Assembly: GCF_001975985.1 (NCBI RefSeq)
Contig: NZ_MTQF01000010.1
Span: 1-64,000, forward strand
DNA length: 64,000 nucleotides
Source: [Flexibacter] sp. ATCC 35103
GTDB taxonomy: Bacteria > Bacteroidota > Bacteroidia > Flavobacteriales > Flavobacteriaceae
Direction of reading: 5' to 3'
Shown: in pieces, positions 8,026 through 18,040 of the stretch
Numbering within the stretch: the stretch's first letter is position 1
Layout of the letters: each line of letters begins with the position of its first letter
Made by a program: the position numbers and the translations under genes
Notes under the pieces: generated by a model
Seen by the model: the letters and a program-made list of their open reading frames with translations, nothing else
Told to the model about the DNA's origin: nothing
Database searches by the model: none

Positions 8026-8658
8026 ATGTCGTTAATAGAAGATTTAAACTGGAGACATGCCGTAAAAGCATATGACTCAACAAAGAAAGTATCAGAAGAA
8101 GATTTAGATAAAATTTTAGAGGTTGCTAGATTAGCTCCGACTTCATCTGGTTTACAGCCTTTTCGTGTGATTGTGGTAGAAAATCAGGAATTGAAAGAGA
8201 AGATGGTAAAAGGCGCCTTAAATCCGGAAGTTATGAGAGATTGTTCTCATGTATTGGTTTTTGCTGCATGGGAGAGTTACTCTAATGAGAAAATCGATAA
8301 AGTTTATGATCATCACACTGATGTAAGAGAATTACCAAGAGGTCGTTTCAATAGTTACACAGATCAGATTAAGCAAATCTACGGAGCCCAAACTCCTGAG
8401 CAGCATTTTGCACACACAGCAAGACAATCCTATATTGCATTAGGTTTGGCAATGGCTCAGGCTGCTGAACTTAAGATTGATTCTACTCCGGCTGAAGGTT
8501 TTAGCAATGAAGTAGTAGATGAGATTTTGAATCTCAAACAATTAGGTTTAAAAAGTGTTACGCTTTTATATCTGGGTTACAGAGACACCGAAAATGACTG
8601 GCTTTCTCAAATGAAGAAAGTAAGAATTCCTATGGAGGAATTTATCATCAGAAAATAA
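8026..8658 (+). CDS. NfsB-like nitroreductase family NAD(P)H-dependent oxidoreductase
   Basis: A 210-residue protein of the flavin-dependent nitroreductase fold. The FMN-binding start (NWRHAVKAYDSTKKVSEEDL and RLAPTSSGLQPF) and the late PAEGFSNEVVDEIL region are typical of the NfsB subgroup, and length matches. It probably reduces nitroaromatics or quinones with NAD(P)H in the cytoplasm. It is the first gene behind the OhrR box, with 29 bases to ohrR, so it should be induced by organic hydroperoxides. Confidence 0.88.
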   Translation: MSLIEDLNWRHAVKAYDSTKKVSEEDLDKILEVARLAPTSSGLQPFRVIVVENQELKEKMVKGALNPEVMRDCSHVLVFAAWESYSNEKIDKVYDHHTDVRELPRGRFNSYTDQIKQIYGAQTPEQHFAHTARQSYIALGLAMAQAAELKIDSTPAEGFSNEVVDEILNLKQLGLKSVTLLYLGYRDTENDWLSQMKKVRIPMEEFIIRK

Positions 8659-8687
8659 TTTTTTACTTTACTTTTTGTCAATAGATT

Positions 8688-9122
8688 ATGGAAGATAACC
8701 ATCCGCTCATATTGGGAAACCAGCTTTGTTTCCCGCTTTACGTTATTTCAAAAGAAGTTATCGGTTTGTACCGGCCATTTCTTGATGAACTTGATATTAC
8801 CTACCCGCAATATCTTGCAATGATGGTGCTTTGGGAGAAAGATGGATTGACTGTAAATCAGGTTGGTGAAAAACTGTTTCTTGACAGTGGCACCTTAACA
8901 CCGCTATTGAAAAGACTTGAAGTAAAGGGGTTTATTATCAGAAAAAGAAAAAAAGAAGACGAAAGAGTCGTTGAAATTTTTTTAGCTGATAAAGGAAGAA
9001 ATTTGCAGCAAAAAGCGTGTGAAATTCCCTTAAAAATGCAGGAAAAACTAAATTTAACAACAGAAGATTTATTCGAACTCAAAGAAACTGTTCAGAAAAT
9101 TTTAAATAAAATTCAAAAATAA
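8688..9122 (+). CDS. ohrR: MarR family repressor, OhrR type (organic hydroperoxide sensor)
   Basis: A 144-residue winged-helix protein. The start NQLCFPLY carries the reactive Cys (residue 14) in the same context as OhrR proteins, and a second Cys at about 111 suggests the two-Cys subtype, which is switched by a disulfide. The winged helix spans about 45-105 (LTVNQVGEKLFLDSGTLTPL, then LLKRLEVKGF). It precedes ohr by one base and a matching OhrR box precedes the operon. Identification as OhrR rests on sequence plus this context. Confidence 0.88.
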   Translation: MEDNHPLILGNQLCFPLYVISKEVIGLYRPFLDELDITYPQYLAMMVLWEKDGLTVNQVGEKLFLDSGTLTPLLKRLEVKGFIIRKRKKEDERVVEIFLADKGRNLQQKACEIPLKMQEKLNLTTEDLFELKETVQKILNKIQK

Positions 9123-9123
9123 A

Positions 9124-9546
9124 ATGAAAACATTATATACAACAAGCGTTACTGCAAAAGGCGGAAGAAACGGACAGGTAAAAAGCGAAAACGGAATTTT
9201 GAACCTTGAGGTAAGAATGCCGAAAGCTTTAGGCGGAGCCAATGATGATTTTACCAATCCCGAAATGCTTTTCGCAGCAGGATACGCAGCGTGCTTTGAT
9301 AGCGCATTAAATTTGATCATTAGTAAGTCGAAAATTCAAACCGGTGAAACTTCGGTAGCTGCAAAAGTAAGCATCGGGCAGAATGAAGATGGTGGTTTTG
9401 GTCTTGCAGCAGAACTCGATGTTAATATTCCGGGAGTTTCTATTGAAGAAGCTCAGGAATTAACAGAAAAAGCCCATCAAATTTGTCCTTATTCAAATGC
9501 GACAAGATCCAATATTGAAGTTAAGCTTTCAGTGACCAATAACTAA
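9124..9546 (+). CDS. ohr: Ohr family organic hydroperoxide reductase
   Basis: A 140-residue protein of the OsmC/Ohr fold. The two catalytic cysteines are in GYAACFDSAL (Cys57) and ICPYSNATR (Cys121), and the substrate-site Arg and Glu are present near residues 15 and 47. Ohr reduces fatty-acid and other organic hydroperoxides with lipoylated proteins as electron donors. It begins one base after the ohrR stop codon, so the two are co-transcribed and translation may be coupled. Confidence 0.93.
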   Translation: MKTLYTTSVTAKGGRNGQVKSENGILNLEVRMPKALGGANDDFTNPEMLFAAGYAACFDSALNLIISKSKIQTGETSVAAKVSIGQNEDGGFGLAAELDVNIPGVSIEEAQELTEKAHQICPYSNATRSNIEVKLSVTNN

Positions 9547-9570
9547 GATTAATATCTTTAAATTATATAA

Positions 9571-9600
9571 AATCTGCTTCTTTTGATGCAGATTTTTTTA
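9571..9600 (+). terminator. Terminator of the nitroreductase-ohrR-ohr operon
   Basis: AATCTGC and GCAGATT form a 7-bp stem with a 10-base loop, followed by seven T. It lies 25 bases after ohr. Confidence 0.8.
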
Positions 9601-9670
9601 TGTTTCATTTTAAAAGCGACTTTAAGACCTGTTTATCTGACATATTTTTTAGCATTCTCATTCAAAAAGC

Positions 9671-9678
9671 TAAATTTG
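9671..9678 (+). promoter_or_regulatory. Putative -7 element for the following membrane gene
   Basis: TAAATTTG matches TAnnTTTG, 42 bases before the start codon. No TTG occurs at the expected distance upstream. Confidence 0.35.
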
Positions 9679-9719
9679 CAAGTAAAAAATAATTGGTTAA
9701 ATTTTAAAGAAATCATTCA

Positions 9720-10412
9720 ATGAAACTTAAAATGGCAGAAAAAAGTAAGGTTCAAAGCATTCCTAAATTTATGATTGAAAAGCTTCGCTTTAATTCTATA
9801 TTTTTCGTCAGCGGTTTGCTGTTTAATATTACATGGTGCATCTCTTTATTAATTACCCATTCTATAGAGTTTTACATCATTGGGTTTTCTGCTTTTTTAC
9901 TGATTATAAATGGTGGTTGCGAGATTTTTTTCTCTCTTGCTAATAAAAGAAAATTAGAGGCATGGGGATTGTTCATACAGTCTGGAATATTTACAATAAT
10001 TACTGGAATTTTAATTTTATTTGATCTTGTGAATATTCTAAATGTAAATGAAGTTTTTTTATCTTACTTTTTTATAGCAGGTTTCTTTAATCTTATCCTG
10101 GCAGGTTCACTGGTACAATACGGAATGATAGACTGGAGTCGTTTTACTAATCTAAACTGGATTGTAATTTTATTATCGGCATCAGCCTTATTGATGCTGG
10201 TGAGTGATTGGGGAAATACAGATATACTGCTTAGTATTACTTCTGTTTTGTTTGGATGCGGAAGAATGATTTTAACGGCTAATTTTTCAGAATTAAACAC
10301 TTTTCCGGACAAAGTAAGCAGGGAGATTTATCAAAAAATTGATGGTGTGAAAATAGAATATTTTGAAGCTTTGGAGAAGAACTGGGATGCTGACAGAAAT
10401 CTATTTCTTTAG
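9720..10412 (+). CDS. Polytopic membrane protein, HdeD/DUF308-like
   Basis: A 230-residue protein with about six predicted membrane helices between residues 25 and 190, a short charged N-terminus and a charged C-terminal tail of about 40 residues. The pairing of helices around small polar turns resembles the HdeD/DUF308 family, whose role in acid or stress resistance is loosely defined; I hold this match with low certainty. It stands alone between the ohr operon and a short repeat region. Confidence 0.55.
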   Translation: MKLKMAEKSKVQSIPKFMIEKLRFNSIFFVSGLLFNITWCISLLITHSIEFYIIGFSAFLLIINGGCEIFFSLANKRKLEAWGLFIQSGIFTIITGILILFDLVNILNVNEVFLSYFFIAGFFNLILAGSLVQYGMIDWSRFTNLNWIVILLSASALLMLVSDWGNTDILLSITSVLFGCGRMILTANFSELNTFPDKVSREIYQKIDGVKIEYFEALEKNWDADRNLFL

Positions 10413-10604
10413 GGATGATTTTTAGTATTTCTAATCTCTTTGCATTTTAAATACTTGTTCAAAAATCTCAAATTTTATCTACGCTTCAATCTTATTTGTA
10501 AAATCGAAAGGGTATAGTTCTGTACTTTCAAAAATTGAAATTATTGATAATTAGTTTATGTTTCAAAAGAAGTAATTTTTTCCATTAAAACTTTGCTATT
10601 AGCT

Positions 10605-10690
10605 TCCCTCGCTCTTTAAAATGTTCTCATAAAAAGCTGCGCAAATGTCCCTCGCTCTCCAAAGAGTTCTTGTAAAAATCTATGCGAATA
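10605..10690. repeat. Two imperfect 43-bp tandem units in a non-coding gap
   Basis: TCCCTCGCTCT occurs at 10605 and again at 10648, followed in both units by a related GTTCT, TAAAAA, CT, GCG-AAT pattern. The rest of the 370-base gap (10413-10782) shows no gene. Confidence 0.5.
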
Positions 10691-10730
10691 TATCATAACT
10701 TCGCAACCGTAAATAATGTTCTAAAACAAA

Positions 10731-10755
10731 AAAAGAGACTTCAAAAGTCTCTTTT
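10731..10755 (-). terminator. Terminator of the XRE regulator gene
   Basis: An 11-bp perfect stem, AAAAGAGACTT with AAGTCTCTTTT, and a 3-base loop, with T-rich sequence on the minus-strand exit. It is about 28 bases after the regulator stop codon. Confidence 0.75.
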
Positions 10756-10782
10756 TAGAATTAATATATCTTCTATGAATAA

Positions 10783-11190
10783 TTATTTATTGATTAACTT
10801 TTCAAGCCTTATAATCATTTCATCTTTCTCTTTCAACATACGCTCGTATAACTCAATTTTTTCATCATATAATTGAACAATTTTGTCAACAGGATTGAAA
10901 GTACAATTGATATGTCCAGAATTGTTTGCAACTGCTCCTTCATGAAAAGTGTTAGCAATAATATTTATCGCCTGTTCTTCATTAAAGTTCTGAAAAGCTT
11001 CAACTGGAATTTTTAATACTGCTGAAATTTGTTTCAACAGATTATCTTCAATTACATCTTTTTGCTCAAGCATAGAAATTTTCTTCTGATTCCAGTCATT
11101 TCCGAGATCATAAGCCAATGCTTCCTGCTTTATGTTAAGCATTTCTCTGAAACGTTTTACGTTTTTTCCCTGATGTATTTTCTGTTCCAT
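10783..11190 (-). CDS. XRE family helix-turn-helix protein with C-terminal coiled coil
   Basis: A 135-residue protein. A Cro/cI-type helix-turn-helix spans about residues 10-65 (GKNVKRFREMLNIKQEALA, then ALAYDLGNDWNQKKISMLEQ). After a short linker, residues 103-134 form a heptad-like coiled coil (VDKIVQLYDEKIELYERMLK), likely for dimerisation. Similar solitary XRE proteins are common in Bacteroidota. No target can be named; it is followed by its own terminator and is single in its transcription unit. Confidence 0.85.
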   Translation of the reverse strand: MEQKIHQGKNVKRFREMLNIKQEALAYDLGNDWNQKKISMLEQKDVIEDNLLKQISAVLKIPVEAFQNFNEEQAINIIANTFHEGAVANNSGHINCTFNPVDKIVQLYDEKIELYERMLKEKDEMIIRLEKLINK

Positions 11191-11346
11191 AACGAATATC
11201 GATTTTCTAAAGGCTCAAATATAAAGCCATTTTTTGAATTAAAACTCTGCGTTTCAAAATAAATGTTTTTAGAAAATAAATTTCAAAATTTGTTGAGAAC
11301 AGCAACATAAATTTTATCATTTGAAGTTTTTATCAACGTCATTTCC

Positions 11347-12243
11347 TTAATTCATTATCCTATATTCATTTGGAGTACTGCCAACATGCTGCTTAAAAAA
11401 TCGCGTAAAGTGCTGTGGATATTTAAATCCTAATTCATAAGCCACTTCATTGATTGTCTTTGTAGAATCGAATATTTTGTCTTTCGCAGTTTCAATAATT
11501 TTATTCTGAATGTATTCCTGAGCCGATTTTCCTGTTTCTTTTTTAATAAGATCGCCAAAGTAATTAGGAGATAAATTAAGTTCGGCGGCATAGTAAGCAA
11601 CAGAAGGTAATCCTATAATATTAGGTTTATCAGAAGAAAAATAGTTGTTTAACAGTTCTTCAAATTTTTCAACAATTCCTTTATTGGTGGTATCTCTGGT
11701 AATAAATTGCCTGTCGTAAAATCTTTCGCAATAATTCAAAAATAACTCAATATTTGATGCAATAAGCTTTTTACTGTGTTTGTCAATAGATTGTTTTAAT
11801 TCCACTTCAATTTTAGCAAAGCAGTCAAAGACAAGCTGTTTTTCTTTTTCAGATAAATGAAGCGCTTCGCTAGTATTATAGCTAAAGAAATTATACTCAT
11901 GGATACTTTTTCCAAGTGAAGTACCACGAATAAGATCAGGATGAAAAACTAGTCCATGGCCAACAGGTTGATAATAGTCTACTTTGTTTTCTACATCAAC
12001 GACTTGACCAGGCGAAACAAAAACCAATGTCCCTTCCTGATAATCGTAATAATTACGACCGTACTTCAAATCTCCGCAGTTTACTTCTTTTAAAAATACG
12101 CAGTAAAGCTCAAAGTTCATTTTAGAGCCTGTTCTTTCCTTTGCTTTTGAAAAATCAATTATACTAACTAAAGGATGTAATGTTTCATGATTATTAAAAT
12201 CATTATATTCATTAATTGTCTCGAAGTTATATACTTGTCCCAT
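11347..12243 (-). CDS. AraC family transcriptional regulator
   Basis: About 298 residues from the ATG at 12243; the frame is open up to a GTG at 12264, but the ATG fits better. The N-terminal part is a cupin-like sensor domain (LVFVSPGQVVDVENK), and the last 100 residues carry the two AraC helix-turn-helix units (LPSVAYYAAELNLSPNYFGD and TINEVAYELGFKYPQHFTRF). It is divergent from two aldo/keto reductase genes, which it probably activates. Confidence 0.9.
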   Translation of the reverse strand: MGQVYNFETINEYNDFNNHETLHPLVSIIDFSKAKERTGSKMNFELYCVFLKEVNCGDLKYGRNYYDYQEGTLVFVSPGQVVDVENKVDYYQPVGHGLVFHPDLIRGTSLGKSIHEYNFFSYNTSEALHLSEKEKQLVFDCFAKIEVELKQSIDKHSKKLIASNIELFLNYCERFYDRQFITRDTTNKGIVEKFEELLNNYFSSDKPNIIGLPSVAYYAAELNLSPNYFGDLIKKETGKSAQEYIQNKIIETAKDKIFDSTKTINEVAYELGFKYPQHFTRFFKQHVGSTPNEYRIMN

Positions 12244-12302
12244 GTCTTTTATTATTGATTGCACAAATTTAACTATTTAAGTATAGCTTAAACAGCAGTT
12301 AG

Positions 12303-13256
<954 letters not shown>

Positions 13257-13277
13257 CAAATATCAAAGAACATTTAG

Positions 13278-14420
<1,143 letters not shown>

Positions 14421-14452
14421 TTAAAAATATACTAATTAAAATTAACAGCATT

Positions 14453-14896
14453 ATGAAAAAATCACTTTTTGGATTACTTATAATTATTCTAATTGCAAAC
14501 AAGTCTTTCGCACAAAATACTATCGCCGAAAAGGAAGTAATTCAACTTTCGCAGCAAAAATGGCAATGGATGGCAGATAAGAATGTCGATAAACTTACAC
14601 CATTGTTTGATGATAAATCTGTTTTTGTTCATATGGGAGGAAGTTGGGGCAAAGTTCAGGAAATCAATGTGATTAAAAGTGGAGGAATTCATTACAAGAA
14701 AGCAGACGTTCACGATGTTTCAGTAAATATTATTGGCAGTACGGCGATACTTTTGAGTAAAATTACACTATTAGCAGTAGTGGGAGGAAATGAAGTTACC
14801 AATCCATTTATTGTGACAGAGGTTTATATTAAAGACAATAATGGCTGGAAATTAGGTTCATTGTCGTTTACCAAATTAATGACACCTGGTCAATAA
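14453..14896 (+). CDS. Secreted NTF2-like (SnoaL/DUF4440) protein
   Basis: A 147-residue protein with a signal peptide (about 1-20, ending SFAQ) and one cone-shaped NTF2-like domain (KWQWMADKNVDKLTPLFDDK, FVHMGGSWG, TEVYIKDNNGWKL). Members of this fold act as small enzymes or binding proteins. It ends the AraC-controlled set, 33 bases after the exported reductase. Function not deducible. Confidence 0.8.
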   Translation: MKKSLFGLLIIILIANKSFAQNTIAEKEVIQLSQQKWQWMADKNVDKLTPLFDDKSVFVHMGGSWGKVQEINVIKSGGIHYKKADVHDVSVNIIGSTAILLSKITLLAVVGGNEVTNPFIVTEVYIKDNNGWKLGSLSFTKLMTPGQ

Positions 14897-15007
14897 TTTT
14901 TCTCAGGTTGCAATAACAGGAAGAGAAAAAAGGAAAATAATTTGAATGGATCTACTTATTGAAAACGAGTATAATAAATGAAAAAATTAAAAGGTATAGT
15001 TATATAA

Positions 15008-15763
15008 ATGGAAAACTCATTAAAAGAACTTGTTTATGAATTTTCCAGAACAGCTTGGAATGAATATTTACCGCATTTATCAATTGACTGTGTTGTATTT
15101 GGTTACAATGTTGCAAATATGAAAATATTACTAGTGCAGCTTAAAGATCAGGAAAATTGGTCTTTACCTGGAGGATATATTCGGAAAGAGGAAGATATAA
15201 ATCAAGCTGCAAAAAGAATACTTACAGACAGAACAGGTGCTCACGATATTTATCTTCAGCAATTTAGCGTTTTTGCAAATGCAAATAGGAGTCAGGATTT
15301 CTTTGAAGAATATGAAGATGGACTGTGGAACAAACAGCGTTTTATTTCTTTAGGATTTTACGCTTTGGCTGATTATGAAAAAGTAAATCCTGTTGTAGAT
15401 ATTTTCTCAAGTAATTGTGATTGGATTGATATTAATGAATTGCCCAATATGATGATGGATCATAAATTGATTTTTGATCAGGCATTATTAAACCTTCGTA
15501 GGGAACTTAATTATAAGCCCATCGGCTATAACCTTCTTCCTGAAGAATTTACAATGCCGGAATTACAGAGACTCTACGAAATTATCCTTGGTAAAAAACT
15601 AAATAGGGGAAATTTTTACAGAAAGATGATAGGTTATGATATTTTAGATAAAATGGATGAACCAAGAATGGAAGGCAAAGCACATAAAGCACCAAACCTT
15701 TACAGATTTAATATTCAAAAATATAATATTGCGCTTCAGGACGGACTAAAAGAAGGATGGTAG
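15008..15763 (+). CDS. NrtR-like Nudix-domain transcriptional regulator with degenerate Nudix box
   Basis: A 251-residue protein with a Nudix domain (about 20-150) joined to a winged helix (about 165-245: YNLLPEEFTMPELQRLYEII and NRGNFYRKMIGYDIL). The Nudix box reads G-x5-E-x7-R but the following REUxEE positions are I, L, T, D, R, so the metal-binding glutamates are missing and hydrolysis is unlikely. In Bacteroidota such proteins act as repressors that sense ADP-ribose or sugars. No sugar operon adjoins it, so the effector is unknown. Confidence 0.82.
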   Translation: MENSLKELVYEFSRTAWNEYLPHLSIDCVVFGYNVANMKILLVQLKDQENWSLPGGYIRKEEDINQAAKRILTDRTGAHDIYLQQFSVFANANRSQDFFEEYEDGLWNKQRFISLGFYALADYEKVNPVVDIFSSNCDWIDINELPNMMMDHKLIFDQALLNLRRELNYKPIGYNLLPEEFTMPELQRLYEIILGKKLNRGNFYRKMIGYDILDKMDEPRMEGKAHKAPNLYRFNIQKYNIALQDGLKEGW

Positions 15764-15791
15764 AAAGAGAATAAAATTAATTTTATAAAAA

Positions 15792-15821
15792 AAAATCCCA
15801 TTTCGTTAGAAATGGGATTTT
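15792..15821. terminator. Strong hairpin terminator between the Nudix regulator and repeat A1
   Basis: A 13-bp perfect stem, AAAATCCCATTTC with GAAATGGGATTTT, and a GTTA loop. On the plus strand it ends the Nudix gene; on the minus strand it is followed by nine T and would end a transcript of element A1. Confidence 0.85.
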
Positions 15822-15826
15822 GTGAG

Positions 15827-15964
15827 GTTGAGTTCACAATTTACAAATCATTTTATGAATGATTTAAAGAAATTAGCCTATTTTCAAGTTAATTTGTAAG
15901 ATAATTATTTTAAATTTTCATTTTTAATAGGTTTGTATCTATCGCAAGGGTTAAATGTTAAAAA
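15827..15964 (-). ncRNA. Structured repeat A, copy 1 (putative small RNA)
   Basis: A 138-bp element that recurs at 21993-22132 and 28920-29056. It holds a perfect hairpin AAATCATT-TTATG-AATGATTT (15845-15865) and a second inverted pair TTACAAA/TTTGTAA (15841-15847, 15893-15899) that shares bases with the hairpin. Each copy is followed on the minus strand by a different hairpin terminator. Base changes between copies keep pairing only in minus-strand RNA. No TAnnTTTG promoter was found, so transcription is inferred. The rest of the gap to 16171 shows nothing. Confidence 0.5.
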
Positions 15965-16171
15965 TCATTAATTAAACGAAAAAGATGATTTTTATAATAA
16001 TATTTGGGTGTAATTTTTCTAATAATCTTTGAGCATTTAGAATCAAGTTCTATAAGTAAATTTAAGTTATTATTCTGAAGATATTGACATCAAAATTTAT
16101 CAATGATAGATTTTGGAATGTAAGAGCCTTGAATTTTTGTGACAAAAAAAGTTATCAGCTCCGGCTATAAT

Positions 16172-16963
16172 TTAAATCGTTTTTAAAGTACCCCCATCTG
16201 CTCGAAGGCACGAGCCGTTTGTAGCAATTGATAATGGGCTGGATAAATAAGCGACTAAAGAAGCAATTTCTGCAGGATCTATAAAACGCTGTAATAAAGA
16301 ATGCGGATTGGTTTGTTGTATAATGGCGCTCTTCATTTGCTCAACTTCTATGTTTTGTAAAGAAGCAATATGTTCGATTGTTGAGGCAACACCGTCAGAA
16401 TAAGTTGGGCCGCCTAAAATAGTATTTACGGTAACTTCAGTTCCTATGGTTAGTTTAGACAAACCATTGCTCACGGCCATCATAGCTGCTTTTGTCATTC
16501 CGTAATGAATCATGTTTCCTGGAATAATCACGCCCGATTCACTGCTGATGAAAATAATTCTGCCTGATTTTTTCTCAAGCATCTGCGGCAAAAATTTCTT
16601 AGAAAGTTTGATACTGCTCATTACATTAATCTCAAAGATTTTATACCAGTTTTCCTCTTCGATAATTTCAAAATCTTTTAATTCAAAAACTCCCACATTG
16701 TTTATTAAAATATCAATATCGTTTAACTGGTTTAGTAATGCGGTTACTTGTTCTTTACTTCCAAAATCGCAAACTATTCCCGAAACTAAAGCATTAGGAA
16801 ATTCATTTTTTAGTTTTTGAACAGCCAGATTGATTTTATCTTCATGTCGCCCGTTAATAATAACTTCTGCTTTTTCATTTAATAATTGTTTTGCAATGGC
16901 AAAACCAATTCCTTGTGTCGAACCGCTTATAAAAGCTCTTTTTCCTTCTAATTTTAAATTCAT
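16172..16963 (-). CDS. SDR family oxidoreductase (second TetR-linked copy)
   Basis: A 263-residue short-chain dehydrogenase. The cofactor motif SGSTQGIG is at about 13-20, NNVG at 88-91, catalytic Ser at 140-141 and YGMTK with Tyr154 and Lys158. INGRHEDK after strand 2 has a basic residue, which favours NADP, unlike the SDR at 6285-7076. It is 50 bases downstream of a TetR gene and has a matching operator in front, so it is likely repressed by it. Substrate unknown. Confidence 0.9.
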   Translation of the reverse strand: MNLKLEGKRAFISGSTQGIGFAIAKQLLNEKAEVIINGRHEDKINLAVQKLKNEFPNALVSGIVCDFGSKEQVTALLNQLNDIDILINNVGVFELKDFEIIEEENWYKIFEINVMSSIKLSKKFLPQMLEKKSGRIIFISSESGVIIPGNMIHYGMTKAAMMAVSNGLSKLTIGTEVTVNTILGGPTYSDGVASTIEHIASLQNIEVEQMKSAIIQQTNPHSLLQRFIDPAEIASLVAYLSSPLSIATNGSCLRADGGTLKTI

Positions 16964-16979
16964 TTTTGTTATTTTAATT

Positions 16980-17000
16980 TTTGTAATGATCGATACATAA
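16980..17000. promoter_or_regulatory. Probable TetR operator before the second SDR gene
   Basis: TTTGTAATGATCGATACATAA closely matches the site at 17611-17632; the symmetric form is TGTA-N2-GATC-N2-TACA. It lies between the TetR stop and the SDR start. Confidence 0.6.
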
Positions 17001-17013
17001 ATAGTTAAAAAAA

Positions 17014-17595
17014 TTAGCTGATAACAGCTAATTGCATTTCGATTTGATTTTTTAGGACATTTTTATCTGGATACATTCGGCGAAGTGTGTTAAGACCGCA
17101 CCAAAATGTTATTAAATACCTGCCCAATATTTCGGGATTAATCTGTGTTTTTAAGTTTCCTTTTATTTGTTCATTTTTAATCGCCTGAGTAAACATTTGT
17201 TCGACTTCTTTTAAAATCTGAACCGCATTATCTTCCAGATTTGCATCAATAAAAGTCATTTCTACAACTGTATTTGCAATAATACAGCCTTTAAGATGCT
17301 CGTTTTCTTTCGCGGAAGCGATACTTCTAAAAAAATCTTTGATCAATTCTAACGGAGAGCCACTTTTACTTAATTCAATTTTAAAAGTGTCAAAAGCCAA
17401 TCTTCGTTCTTCAATTGCTTTTTGAAAAACCTCTTTTTTACCGCCTTTAAAAGTATTATAAAAACTTCCAGCACCAGCTCCAGTGGCTTTTTGCAAATCA
17501 CTCAATGAAGTCGCGCTATATCCTTTCTGCCAAAAAACTTCCTGTGCTTTTTTTACAATATTAACATCTTCATAGATGGTGGGTCTTCCTCTCAT
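17014..17595 (-). CDS. TetR family transcriptional regulator (second)
   Basis: A 193-residue protein beginning MRGRPTIYEDVNIVKKAQEV, with the helix-turn-helix at about 10-55 (GYSATSLSDLQKATGAGAGS, then FYNTFKGGKKEVF). The C-terminal helices resemble the TetR_C group that controls drug- or quinone-responsive reductases (KGCIIANTVVEM). It is the first gene of a two-gene unit with an SDR. Two copies of one palindrome, before this gene and before the SDR, point to autoregulation. Confidence 0.92.
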   Translation of the reverse strand: MRGRPTIYEDVNIVKKAQEVFWQKGYSATSLSDLQKATGAGAGSFYNTFKGGKKEVFQKAIEERRLAFDTFKIELSKSGSPLELIKDFFRSIASAKENEHLKGCIIANTVVEMTFIDANLEDNAVQILKEVEQMFTQAIKNEQIKGNLKTQINPEILGRYLITFWCGLNTLRRMYPDKNVLKNQIEMQLAVIS

Positions 17596-17610
17596 CTTTA
17601 TATTTTTTTA

Positions 17611-17632
17611 TTTTGTAATGAATGATACAAAA
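17611..17632. promoter_or_regulatory. TetR operator upstream of its own gene
   Basis: TTTTGTA-ATGAATGA-TACAAAA, a perfect 7-bp inverted repeat with an 8-base centre, 15 bases before the TetR start. A near copy precedes the SDR gene. Confidence 0.65.
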
Positions 17633-17788
17633 TTATATAAAAATAAGTTTACTGCAAATTTTAAAGACTTTTATTTAAAGTAAACAAATCTGTACCCGTT
17701 AAATAATAATTTTTTGTATCTGTAATTATTGGTTTCAGTAAAATAATTTTGTGCAAGGCAATATTATGAAAAGAATATCTTGGTAATT

Positions 17789-18019
17789 ATGGTTCATCTC
17801 ATTGGTTATATAGCACTGCTTTTAAATACATTTTCGATGACAATGAAAAATGTATTTTATTTAAGGGTTCTCTCTTTAATTGCGAACCTGATTTATATAA
17901 TTTATGGAATACTACTCAGCGTACCTCCAATGATTATTGGCTGTGCCATGGCTATTATTATCCATTCTTACAGAATTTATAAATTACAAAAAGAAAAAAA
18001 TGCAGTAATTACGGACTGA
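17789..18019 (+). CDS. Small membrane protein, YgjV-like
   Basis: A 76-residue protein with about three membrane helices filling almost the whole length and a short basic tail (RIYKLQKEKN). The pattern GYIALLLNTFSMTMKNVFYL, IYGILLS and PMIIGCAMAIIIHSYRIYKL resembles YgjV-type inner membrane proteins of unknown function. The frame opens at a TTG (17780), but ATG at 17789 is preferred. TAATTTTG at 17744-17751 could be the -7 element. It is followed 21 bases later by a GNAT gene. Confidence 0.6.
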   Translation: MVHLIGYIALLLNTFSMTMKNVFYLRVLSLIANLIYIIYGILLSVPPMIIGCAMAIIIHSYRIYKLQKEKNAVITD

Positions 18020-18040
18020 TCTTCCTTAAGATTTTTAAAA

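Noticed and set aside
15827-15964. Repeat A as a miniature transposable element
   Set aside because: No terminal inverted repeats at the outer ends and no target duplication could be seen; the private terminators and pairing pattern favour RNA genes. Not fully excluded.
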